A stretch of 10,805 bases of DNA from an uncultured Cloacibacillus sp. (GTDB taxonomy: Bacteria > Synergistota > Synergistia > Synergistales > Synergistaceae), in contig CAKSWL010000057.1 of assembly GCA_934511335.1 (NCBI GenBank), positions 1-10,805 of the forward strand. Direction: 5' to 3'. The notes under the pieces are model-generated. The model was not told the origin of the DNA, did not search any database, and saw only the letters and a program-made list of their open reading frames with translations. Below are positions 1 through 6,511 of the stretch, in pieces (position 1 is the first letter of the stretch; each line of letters opens with the position of its first letter). Made by a program: the position numbers and the translations under genes.

Positions 1-1021
1 CATCGCGATGGATGTAAACGACGGCGGCATCCGCTGCCTCTATTCGTCGCCCTCCTATGACCCGAACCCCCTCACCTGGGGCATCACCAACAAGGAGTGG
101 GCCGCGCTCAACGACCATAACGAGAGGCCGATGATGAACCGCGCGATATCGGGGGCCTATCCCCCCGCCTCGACCTTTAAGATCGTCACCGGCTCGGCGA
201 TCCTTGAGAGCAGGACGGCCAACAGAAACACGACCGTCAACTGCCCGGGATATTTCGAGCTTGGCAACCGGCGCTTCCGCTGCTGGAAACACAGCGGGCA
301 CGGGCGGGAAAATATCGTAAACGCCCTCCGCGATTCGTGTGACGTCTACTTTTACCAGCTGTCGAACCAGATGGGGATCGACCGGCTGATAAAAATGGCG
401 GATAAATTCGGCGTAGGCCGGAAGACGGGGATCGACCTGACGGGCGAGGCCTCGGGGACGCTGGCCGGCCCTGCGTGGAAAAAACGGCGGATAAAGGAGA
501 ACTGGTACGGCGGCGACACCGTGAACTACTCTATCGGACAGGGCTATGTGCTGATGACGCCGCTCCAAGTATTAAGAGCCTACGCAGCGCTCGCAAATGG
601 TGGTAAACTTTTAAGGCCGAGACTCAGTACTGCCGCTGCAGTCGAAAGTGAACCGCTTGAGGTCTCGCCGGTGGTGTTGAAGTTGATACAGCAGGGCGTA
701 CAGGAGGTCACGCGGAGCGGGACGGGAAAGAGGGCCAGCTCTTACGGGGTCAAAGTCGCGGGCAAGACCGGCACGGCGCAGAATTCACACGGCGACGACC
801 ACGCCTGGTTCGTAGGCTACGCCCCCGCCGATAATCCGAAATACGCGGTCGTCGCGATCGCGGAGGCCGGAAAGGGAGGCTCGTCGGTCGCCGCCCCGAT
901 AGTGGGAAAGATGTTGAATTTCCTCGTGAACGGGAAACGGTATGTCGAGCCAAAACCGCTCGAAGAGGCAAAGAATCCCGCCGCGCGGACTGAAAACGCA
1001 AACGCGGGCGAGAATCGCTGA
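1..1021 (+). CDS. mrdA: Penicillin-binding protein 2, transpeptidase domain (5'-truncated)
   Basis: The window opens inside this gene; codons are in frame from base 2, giving 339 visible residues. It is the D,D-transpeptidase of the elongasome, which cross-links new peptidoglycan in the periplasm together with RodA. Numbering from the in-frame Met at base 8, the active-site motif STFK is at residues 55-58 (nucleophile Ser55, bases 170-181), the second motif appears as SCD at 110-112, and KTGT starts at 253 (base 764). The stretch PSYDPN just inside the window and AGKTGTAQ are typical of class B PBPs of the PBP2 type rather than the FtsI type; the rodA gene downstream agrees. Cys79, Cys92, His98 and Cys111 may form a metal site (see findings). 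The last 30 residues are a low-complexity hydrophilic tail. Missing upstream: the membrane anchor and the pedestal domain. Codon use becomes AT-richer around 570-660. Confidence 0.95.
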   Translation, partial: IAMDVNDGGIRCLYSSPSYDPNPLTWGITNKEWAALNDHNERPMMNRAISGAYPPASTFKIVTGSAILESRTANRNTTVNCPGYFELGNRRFRCWKHSGHGRENIVNALRDSCDVYFYQLSNQMGIDRLIKMADKFGVGRKTGIDLTGEASGTLAGPAWKKRRIKENWYGGDTVNYSIGQGYVLMTPLQVLRAYAALANGGKLLRPRLSTAAAVESEPLEVSPVVLKLIQQGVQEVTRSGTGKRASSYGVKVAGKTGTAQNSHGDDHAWFVGYAPADNPKYAVVAIAEAGKGGSSVAAPIVGKMLNFLVNGKRYVEPKPLEEAKNPAARTENANAGENR

Positions 1022-1063
1022 TTTTTCGTTATCGAAGAACTTGCTTATTAGGGGTGCTGAAAG
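1022..1063 (+). promoter_or_regulatory. mrdA-minC spacer with minC ribosome binding site
   Basis: This 42-nt gap holds a purine-rich Shine-Dalgarno-like AGGGG at 1050-1054, 9 nt before the minC ATG. The spacer is AT-richer than the flanking genes, but I see no convincing -35/-10 pair and no hairpin with a T-run. The simplest reading is that minC is co-transcribed with mrdA. Confidence 0.55.
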
Positions 1064-1741
1064 ATGATTCAGTTAAAAGGCAGACAGGCGGGATTTTTAA
1101 GATGCGTCGTTCCCGCCGATATGAGCGAACGTCAGATGTTTGAAGGCTTTAATTCGCTTCTTTCGACGGGCAGCCGCCTGCTCGCCGGCAGTGAAATAGA
1201 GATAGATTTGCAGACGCGCCGCTTTTCTCCGGCGCTGCTGATGAAAATTTGGAAAATTTTCATCGAGCCGAGCGGCTGTTCCGTCTCCACCTGGATAGTC
1301 GCCGACCCGCAGTCCAGAGAGGCCCTCGAGCGGATGGGCTTTCGCACCTCGTCCGGCGAGCATCCGCCGGAACGTTGCGAGAAAAAAGAGACGCGGACGC
1401 CGGACGGCATCTATCCCGGCTTCGTCTATTTCGGCACGCTTCGCGGCGGCCAGAACATCGGACACGCGGGCGACGTGGTGATAATCGGCAACGTCAACCA
1501 GGGAGCCGAAGTCGCGGCGAAAGGCAATGTGACGGTGATCGGCCGCATCTGCGGCCTAGTCCACGCGGGCTGCGGCGGCAGCGACGAGATGACGGTGGTC
1601 ACGCGCTCGCTGGAGGCCGGCCAGGTGCGTATCGGCACGAAGGTCGGCATGATCGACAGAGGGTCCCCCTTTTGGGGCAAGGCCGTCACAGTCAGGATAT
1701 CAGACAACGAAGTGCAGGTCGCGCCATGGCCGGCACTGTAA
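1064..1741 (+). CDS. minC: Septum site-determining protein MinC
   Basis: A 225-residue protein of usual MinC length. MinC inhibits FtsZ polymerisation and is carried to the membrane by MinD, so that the division ring forms only at mid-cell. The N-terminal domain (about 1-100) is the poorly conserved FtsZ-binding part. A charged linker (about 101-115) leads to the C-terminal beta-helix domain (about 116-222), recognised from the glycine-spaced repeats GDVVIIGNVNQGAEVAAKGN and the following GRICGLVHAG. The MinD-contacting RSGQ motif of the E. coli protein appears here as RGGQ (residues 127-130). The start at ATG 1064 is supported by AGGGG 9 nt upstream. The following genes are minD and minE, which makes the call firm. 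The minD reading frame stays open across part of this gene, but that is a shadow. Confidence 0.95.
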   Translation: MIQLKGRQAGFLRCVVPADMSERQMFEGFNSLLSTGSRLLAGSEIEIDLQTRRFSPALLMKIWKIFIEPSGCSVSTWIVADPQSREALERMGFRTSSGEHPPERCEKKETRTPDGIYPGFVYFGTLRGGQNIGHAGDVVIIGNVNQGAEVAAKGNVTVIGRICGLVHAGCGGSDEMTVVTRSLEAGQVRIGTKVGMIDRGSPFWGKAVTVRISDNEVQVAPWPAL

Positions 1742-1747
1742 AGGAGG
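1741..1747 (+). promoter_or_regulatory. minD ribosome binding site AAGGAGG that decides a TTG start
   Basis: AAGGAGG lies on the last base of the minC stop codon and just after it. It is 8 nt upstream of the in-frame TTG at 1756, an ideal spacing. An upstream in-frame ATG at 1726 lacks such a site and would add ten residues absent from normal MinD N-termini. The ATG at 1748 is out of frame. Confidence 0.8.
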
Positions 1748-1755
1748 ATGCAGTT

Positions 1756-2556
1756 TTGGGGTGCAGAATAATCGTAATTACTTCGGGTAAAGGCGGCGTC
1801 GGCAAAACGACGACCACGGCAAATCTGGCGGCGGCGCTCGCTTCGGAGGGGTACCGGGTCGTCGCCATCGACGGCGACGTAGGGCTGAGAAATCTAGACG
1901 TCGTCATGGGCCTTGAGAACCGTATCGTATATACGCTCATCGATGTGATAGAGGGCAACTGCCGCTTAAACCAGGCGCTAATTCGCGACAAACGTCTGGA
2001 AAACCTCTATATGATCCCGACGGCGCAGTCAAAGACGAAGGACGCCGTGTCGGCCGAGCAGATGGAAAAGCTCTGCGGCGACCTGAGCCCGGATTTTGAC
2101 TTTATCCTCATCGACAGCCCCGCCGGCATCGAGTCCGGATTCAGGAACGCGGCGGCGGGGGCGATGGAGGCGCTCGTCGTCACCACGCCGGAGGTCTCGG
2201 CGGTGCGCGACGCGGACCGGATCATCGGACTGCTCGAGTCGATGGACAAGGCCCCCATCCAGCTCATCGTGAACAGGATACGCCCTGATATGGTGAAGCG
2301 CGGCGAGATGCTCGGCGTGCAGGACGTGCTCGATATCCTCGCGGTGGATCTAGTGGGGATGATCCCCGACGACGAATCGATCGTTATCTCGGCCAACCGC
2401 GGCGAGCCTCTGATATTCTCGGGAAACACGAAAGCCGGCGCGGCCTATAAAAATATCTCCAAGAGACTCTGCGGCGAAAAGGTCCCCTTCCTGGATCTCT
2501 CGAAGGATGAGGGCGGCATCTTTGCCTCGCTGCGCAGACTCTTCTCTAAAGGTTAG
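1756..2556 (+). CDS. minD: Septum site-determining ATPase MinD
   Basis: From the TTG at 1756 this is 266 residues, the normal MinD length, and the N-terminus runs straight into the first beta strand (CRIIVITSGKGGVGKTT). MinD is a ParA/MinD-type P-loop ATPase that dimerises on the inner membrane with ATP, recruits MinC and is released by MinE. Visible parts: deviant Walker A GKGGVGKT at 11-18, with the signature Lys12 and catalytic Lys17; switch I DGDVGLRNLD at 39-48; switch II DSPAGIE at 120-126; and a C-terminal amphipathic membrane-targeting helix GIFASLRRLFSKG at 254-266. The alternative start ATG 1726 would overlap minC by 16 nt and give 276 residues. minC stops 14 nt before the TTG, so translation is probably coupled. 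minE follows 10 nt after the stop. Confidence 0.96.
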   Translation: MGCRIIVITSGKGGVGKTTTTANLAAALASEGYRVVAIDGDVGLRNLDVVMGLENRIVYTLIDVIEGNCRLNQALIRDKRLENLYMIPTAQSKTKDAVSAEQMEKLCGDLSPDFDFILIDSPAGIESGFRNAAAGAMEALVVTTPEVSAVRDADRIIGLLESMDKAPIQLIVNRIRPDMVKRGEMLGVQDVLDILAVDLVGMIPDDESIVISANRGEPLIFSGNTKAGAAYKNISKRLCGEKVPFLDLSKDEGGIFASLRRLFSKG

Positions 2557-2566
2557 GTGAGATTTG

Positions 2567-2869
2567 ATGGGAATCTTTGACTGTATCAGCAGCCTTTTCG
2601 GCTCGCAAAAGAGCGGCTCCGTCGCCAAGGAGCGTCTGCAGCTCGTGCTCATACACGACCGGAACGACATTTCGCCAGAGATATTGACGGCGCTGCGCGC
2701 CGATTTGATAAACACGATAAAAAAATATCTCGATATCGACGAGACGGGGATAGAGCTCGACCTCAACAGGGAGGATCATTCCGTGGCGCTGCTGGCCTCC
2801 ATCCCGCTGAAAAACATGCAGCGCCCCATCAGGGGAAGGAAGAGGACGGGAGAGACGAAAAAACAATGA
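2567..2869 (+). CDS. minE: Cell division topological specificity factor MinE
   Basis: A 100-residue protein that stimulates MinD ATP hydrolysis and so drives pole-to-pole movement of MinCD. The N-terminus MGIFDCISSLFG is an amphipathic membrane-binding segment. Residues 19-30 (VAKERLQLVLIH) followed by DRNDISPEIL are the conserved anti-MinCD/MinD-contact region, and about 36-85 form the topological specificity domain. The C-terminus is a basic tail rich in Lys and Arg. The ATG at 2567 is preferred: AGGTGA at 2555-2560 lies 6 nt upstream. A TTG codon immediately before it (2564) would add only one residue. The gene follows minD by 10 nt, completing minCDE. Confidence 0.94.
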   Translation: MGIFDCISSLFGSQKSGSVAKERLQLVLIHDRNDISPEILTALRADLINTIKKYLDIDETGIELDLNREDHSVALLASIPLKNMQRPIRGRKRTGETKKQ

Positions 2870-2899
2870 TTTTCCCCGTTGAATCCGGATCATCAGTCA

Positions 2900-4021
2900 A
2901 TGGCTGAAAAGTATTCCACGAGCTGGAGCGACATTCGTTGCTATACCGACTGGGTGATGGTCGCGGTGACGCTGGTCCTCTTCTGCTTCGGCCTCGCCGC
3001 GATCTACAGCGCGAGCGCCTCGTTTGCGAAGGGGGAAGCGGCCGTCTCGGGATTCGTCGTCAGGCAGGCGGTCTGGGGGATGATGGGCGCGGCCGTTTAT
3101 TTGGCGGTGCTCAAGGCCGATTACCGGAACTTCATGAAATATGCTTGGCCCCTCTTTGCCGGCATCGTGATGATCTTTGTGGTGCTTCTTGTCGTGGGGC
3201 ATACTGCGAAGGGATCGCAGCGGTGGTTCAACTTCGGCTTCTTCCGCTTTCAGCCTTCGGAGCTCGGCAAAGTGATCTTCGCTCTTGCGCTGGCCAGGCT
3301 TTGCTCGGCGCTGCCGCCCAACAGCGCACGCGGTATCGGCGCCGTCGTTCTCGTCGCCGGGACCGTAATCACGCCGATAATGATGCAGCCGGACCTTGGA
3401 AGCTCGCTGGTCTATGTGGTGATGCTCTTCGCCGTTTTTGTCGCGGCGGGCACGCCGGTGAGGATACTGGCTTCAATGGTGGGGGCGGGGGCGGCGATGC
3501 TGCCTCTCGGATGGCTGGTATTGAAGCCCTACCAGCGGATGCGCCTGCTGGTCTTTCTAGACCCGACGATAGATCCGCAGGGGGGGGGGTATAATGTCAT
3601 ACAATCGCGCATCGCGGTCGGTTCGGGAGGCCTTTACGGCAAGGGCTTTCTGCACGGCACCCAGGGAAAGCTTCATTTCCTGCCGGAACCGCACACCGAT
3701 TTTATCTTCAGCGTATTTTCGGAGGAATTTGGCTTTATCGGATGCGCCGTCGTGCTTCTGCTCTTTGCGGTCCTGCTGTGGCGCATCCTGAAAGTTTCGC
3801 AGTACACCAAAGACCTGCAGGCGAAGCTCATGTGCGCCGCGATTGCGGCGTGGCTGTGGTTTCAGATTATGGAGAGCGTGGCGATGAGCATGGGGCTCGC
3901 GCCGGTCACGGGGCTTCCCCTGCCGTTATTCAGCTACGGCGGCAGTTCGCTGCTGGTGGTCTCGCTGGGGCTTGCGCTCGTTCAAAGCGCGAACATCGCC
4001 GCGCGGCAGGATAGGTTCTGA
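2900..4021 (+). CDS. rodA: Rod-shape peptidoglycan glycosyltransferase RodA
   Basis: A SEDS-family polytopic membrane protein of about 373 residues that polymerises lipid II into glycan strands in complex with PBP2. Long hydrophobic segments run from about residue 17 to the C-terminus. Family signatures visible: PSELGK after the third or fourth membrane segment, QPDLGSSLV, GGGYNVIQSRIAVGSGGLYGKG, then PEPHTDFIFSVFSEEFG, which carries the catalytic aspartate (Asp267, codon 3698-3700), and SYGGSSLL near the end. RodA rather than FtsW is indicated by linkage to mrdA. Start choice is uncertain: ATG 2900 has only a weak upstream GGAT, and an in-frame TTG at 2879 has none; I prefer 2900. Codons at 3580-3589 lie in a run of ten Gs (see repeat entry). 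The gene is 30 nt after minE. Confidence 0.94.
   Translation: MAEKYSTSWSDIRCYTDWVMVAVTLVLFCFGLAAIYSASASFAKGEAAVSGFVVRQAVWGMMGAAVYLAVLKADYRNFMKYAWPLFAGIVMIFVVLLVVGHTAKGSQRWFNFGFFRFQPSELGKVIFALALARLCSALPPNSARGIGAVVLVAGTVITPIMMQPDLGSSLVYVVMLFAVFVAAGTPVRILASMVGAGAAMLPLGWLVLKPYQRMRLLVFLDPTIDPQGGGYNVIQSRIAVGSGGLYGKGFLHGTQGKLHFLPEPHTDFIFSVFSEEFGFIGCAVVLLLFAVLLWRILKVSQYTKDLQAKLMCAAIAAWLWFQIMESVAMSMGLAPVTGLPLPLFSYGGSSLLVVSLGLALVQSANIAARQDRF
3580..3589 (+). repeat. Homopolymer of ten G inside rodA
   Basis: Ten consecutive Gs complete the Gln codon and encode Gly-Gly-Gly of the conserved QGGGYN stretch in RodA. Loss of one base would read on to a stop at 3789-3791; gain of one would hit TAA at 3592-3594. 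Both would delete the catalytic aspartate. It is the longest mononucleotide run I see in the window; A-runs elsewhere reach 8 at 9061-9068. Confidence 0.97.
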
Positions 4022-4038
4022 CGAGGGTATGTTTCGCC

Positions 4039-4078
4039 GGCCAAACGGCGGCGCCCGTTGGAGGGGCGCCGTTTGGCC
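4039..4078 (+). terminator. Strong hairpin after rodA, candidate terminator or attenuator
   Basis: The right arm 4064-4078 is fully complementary to the left arm 4039-4056 except for a 3-nt bulge: GGCCAAAC (4039-4046) pairs with GTTTGGCC (4071-4078), and GGCGCCC (4050-4056) pairs with GGGCGCC (4064-4070). The loop is GTTGGAG. It begins 17 nt after the rodA stop. No T-run follows directly; a short GATTTTTA comes about 17 nt later, just before the next Shine-Dalgarno. It may therefore act as a weak terminator, a 3'-end stabiliser or a processing site between the two halves of the cluster. Confidence 0.55.
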
Positions 4079-4100
4079 CGCGGTTTACATAAAGATTTTT

Positions 4101-4106
4101 AGGAGG
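4101..4106 (+). promoter_or_regulatory. Ribosome binding site AGGAGG for the radical SAM gene
   Basis: A perfect AGGAGG lies 10 nt before the ATG at 4117, in an AT-rich leader that follows the hairpin. TTTACA at 4084-4089 resembles a -35 box, but no suitable -10 box lies before the start codon, so no promoter is called. Confidence 0.75.
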
Positions 4107-4116
4107 AAATTTTCTT

Positions 4117-5898
4117 ATGCAGGGAGCAATAAAAGAGGAACGGCTTCGCAGGCTGCTCTCCTCTGTGAAGCGCCCGTCCCGCTACATCGGCGGGGAGTGG
4201 GGGAGCGGTCCCGTTAAAGAGGGCGAGGGACTCGTGCGTATCTGTTACGCCTTTCCTGACCTTTACGAGGTCGGGATGAGTTATCTCGGCTTTCAGATAC
4301 TATACCCGCTGACAAAATCGCTGCCCTACGCGGACGCGGAGCGCGTCTATACGCCGTGGCCCGACATGGAGGCGGCGATGAGGGGATCCGGCACGCCGAT
4401 ATGGGCGCTTGAGAGCAAACGCCCGCTCACGGATTTTGACGTCGTGGGTTTCACGCTGCAATACGAACTCTCGTACACGAACATATTAACGATCTTAGAC
4501 CTCGCGGGGATCCCCTTTCGAGCCGCGGAGCGCGGCGAAGAGCATCCGCTCGTCGTCGCCGGCGGCATCGGTGCGCTGGCTCCCGAACCCGTCGCCCCCT
4601 TTATCGACGCTTTTATGGTCGGTGACGGAGAGGTGCTCATTCCCGAGGTGCTGAAATGCCTCCATGAGCTTAAAGGGGCCAAACGGGCCGATAGGCTTGC
4701 GGCGCTGGCCGCCGTCGAGGGAGTCTACGTGCCCGCGCTCCATGACGGGACGAAAAAAATCCGCCGCCGGATCGTCGAGGAGCTGGACGAAGCCTTTTAC
4801 CATACCTCGATGATAGTGCCGAACACCGGCATCGTCCACGACCGCGTCGCCGTGCAGGTCTTTAAGGGCTGCACGCGCGGCTGCCGCTTCTGCCAGGCGG
4901 GGATCATCGACCGTCCGCTGCGCGAACGCAGCGCTGAGTCGGTCTGCGAACAGGTGAAGGGGCTGCTCGAAACTACCGGCTGGGAAGAGGTCGGGCTCCT
5001 CTCGCTCGCCACCTGCGACTGGAGCGGTCTGCCCGCGGCGATGGAAAAATTCGCTCCGCTGCTTGCCGGCAACCAAATAAAGCTCTCCCTGCCGAGCCTG
5101 CGCGTCGACGCCTTTTCCGTCAACATGGCGGCGGGGTTGGAAACGATGAGAAAGGGCGGCCTCACCTTTGCCCCCGAGGCGGGAACGCAGCGTCTTCGCG
5201 ACGTCATCAACAAGGGCGTCACCGAGGAGGCGATCGAGGCGGCGTTGGAGGAGACCTTCGCCCACGGCTGGGACCGGGTGAAACTATACTTTATGATGGG
5301 GCTGCCGACGGAGACGGACGAGGACCTAGCGGGCATTCTCGATATATGCAGCCGCGCGGTCGCGATCGCTAAACGCCACAAACGGCGCGGCGACGTCAAT
5401 GCATCGGTCGCCGGCTTCGTGCCCAAGGCCCACACGCCCTTCCCGTGGGAGGCGCAGGCCGCCGTCGCGGAGCTGCGTGAGCGCGGACGCAAGCTCAAGA
5501 GCTCGCTTCGAAACAAAAGGGTCTCTCTCTCCTATCACAAGCCGGAACAGACCTTCCTCGAGGGCGTCTTCGCGCGCGGCGACGTGCGCCTAGCGGCGGC
5601 GGTAGAGGAGGCCTGGCGCCGCGGCGCTCGCTTTGACGGCTGGACGGAATACTTTAAATTCGACCTCTGGATGGAGGTCTTCACCGATTTGGGAATAGAG
5701 GCGGCGGCCTATACTTCCTCACGCGGCGTGGACGACGGACTGCCGTGGGATCACATCGACTGCGGCGTGACGAAAGGATTTTTGCTGCGTGAGCGCGCGA
5801 AGGCTCTCGCGGCTGAGACTACGGCGGACTGCCGCGGCGGCTGCAACGGCTGCGGCTGGCAGGCCCGCACGAAAGCAAAGGGGTGCCCCCATGGCTAG
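4117..5898 (+). CDS. Radical SAM protein, TIGR03960 family (function unknown)
   Basis: A 593-residue protein. The N-terminal third (about 35-190) resembles the cobalamin-binding-like domain found in some radical SAM enzymes, with the family stretch DLYEVGMSYLGFQILY, but lacks the DxHxxG cobalamin-histidine motif, so cobalamin binding is unproven. The radical SAM core follows, with the [4Fe-4S] ligands Cys252, Cys256 and Cys259 in GCTRGCRFCQ (CX3CX2C; codons 4870-4893) and later core elements such as FAPEAGTQRLRDVINKG and KLYFMMGLPTETDED. The C-terminus has a second cysteine group (Cys572, Cys576, Cys579, Cys590), possibly another cluster or metal site. The substrate is unknown to me. The next gene, DUF2344, overlaps by 8 nt and is fused to this family in some bacteria. 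Linkage to RNase G suggests an RNA or translation role, which is inference. The start is supported by AGGAGG 10 nt upstream. Confidence 0.9.
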   Translation: MQGAIKEERLRRLLSSVKRPSRYIGGEWGSGPVKEGEGLVRICYAFPDLYEVGMSYLGFQILYPLTKSLPYADAERVYTPWPDMEAAMRGSGTPIWALESKRPLTDFDVVGFTLQYELSYTNILTILDLAGIPFRAAERGEEHPLVVAGGIGALAPEPVAPFIDAFMVGDGEVLIPEVLKCLHELKGAKRADRLAALAAVEGVYVPALHDGTKKIRRRIVEELDEAFYHTSMIVPNTGIVHDRVAVQVFKGCTRGCRFCQAGIIDRPLRERSAESVCEQVKGLLETTGWEEVGLLSLATCDWSGLPAAMEKFAPLLAGNQIKLSLPSLRVDAFSVNMAAGLETMRKGGLTFAPEAGTQRLRDVINKGVTEEAIEAALEETFAHGWDRVKLYFMMGLPTETDEDLAGILDICSRAVAIAKRHKRRGDVNASVAGFVPKAHTPFPWEAQAAVAELRERGRKLKSSLRNKRVSLSYHKPEQTFLEGVFARGDVRLAAAVEEAWRRGARFDGWTEYFKFDLWMEVFTDLGIEAAAYTSSRGVDDGLPWDHIDCGVTKGFLLRERAKALAAETTADCRGGCNGCGWQARTKAKGCPHG

Positions 5899-6496
5899 AG
5901 TCAGGATAATCTTTGAGAAGAGGGGCCTCTTCACATTTGTGAACCACATGGACCTGCCGGTGATTTTTTCCCGCGCGGCGCGCCGCGCCGGGCTGATACA
6001 GGAGTTTACTCAGGGATTTTCCCCGCACCCGCGGATAAGCCTTGCGCCGCCTTTGGCGATCGGAGTCGACGGCCTTGCGGAGCCGGCGGACTTCTGGTTT
6101 GGAAAATGGGATAAGGAATCTTCTCTCCGCTGGAGCGAGATGCTCCCCGAGGGTTTAAAAATATTGAAATGCGCGGAAGTAGAGGAGGGGCTGGGACTCG
6201 CGAAGCTGATAGACGCGGCGGTATACCGTATCGCCGGCGAGGGCGCAGCGCTCGGCGAACGGGCGGCGCAGGTGCTGGCCGGTGAAGCGGCGCGGTTGGA
6301 CGCGCTCTTTGCCTGCTCGTTTGAAGAGGGAGCGGTGACTCTCACCGTCGGCGACCTCGAGCACTGCGGCGCGGGCACGCTCGTCAAGGCGCTTACCGCG
6401 GCTGGCGTCGTCTCCGGCTGGCAGGACCTGCACATGGAGCGCCTGACCGTCGGCAAATGGGACCCCGAGACCGAATCTGTCCTGCCGCTCATTTAA
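5891..6496 (+). CDS. DUF2344 / TIGR03936 family protein
   Basis: A 201-residue protein of the family that accompanies TIGR03960 radical SAM proteins. The conserved N-terminus is clear: an RIIFEKRGLFTFVNHMDL strand-helix region, RAARRAGL, then the QGFSPHPRISLAPPLAIGV motif (about residues 41-60). The second half is less conserved and Ala/Glu-rich. The function is not established. The start ATG at 5891 lies inside the end of the upstream gene, whose TAG is at 5896-5898; AAAGGGG at 5877-5883 is 7 nt away and serves as the ribosome binding site. A longer in-frame ORF starting at 5789 adds an Ala/Arg-rich leader that reads as out-of-frame upstream gene and is rejected. The 8-nt overlap implies coupled translation and probably a 1:1 partnership with the radical SAM protein. 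RNase G follows 15 nt later. Confidence 0.9.
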   Translation: MARVRIIFEKRGLFTFVNHMDLPVIFSRAARRAGLIQEFTQGFSPHPRISLAPPLAIGVDGLAEPADFWFGKWDKESSLRWSEMLPEGLKILKCAEVEEGLGLAKLIDAAVYRIAGEGAALGERAAQVLAGEAARLDALFACSFEEGAVTLTVGDLEHCGAGTLVKALTAAGVVSGWQDLHMERLTVGKWDPETESVLPLI

Positions 6497-6511
6497 TTGG
6501 AGGTTTGAAAT

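Noticed and set aside
1249..1725. Upstream extension of the minD frame, open across most of minC
   Set aside because: The translation is Arg-rich with no domain, and real minC occupies the other frame with conserved motifs. It is a GC-rich shadow frame, not a MinC-MinD fusion.
2938..3594. 218-residue + frame inside rodA ending just after the G-tract
   Set aside because: An out-of-frame Arg/Gly-rich shadow. It is relevant only because its stop codon is where a +1 slip would end.
3590..3595. Perfect TATAAT directly after the G-tract, resembling a -10 box
   Set aside because: It encodes Tyr-Asn of a conserved RodA motif, no -35 box lies 16-18 nt upstream, and no gene starts soon after.
4495..5265. 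256-residue open frame on the - strand inside the radical SAM gene
   Set aside because: It lies wholly opposite a well-conserved gene, has no recognisable motif, and such long antisense frames are common at this GC.
5789..5890. N-terminal extension of the DUF2344 protein
   Set aside because: The leader is Ala/Arg-rich, out of frame with the conserved cysteine end of the upstream gene, and family members begin at the ATG at 5891, which has a ribosome binding site.
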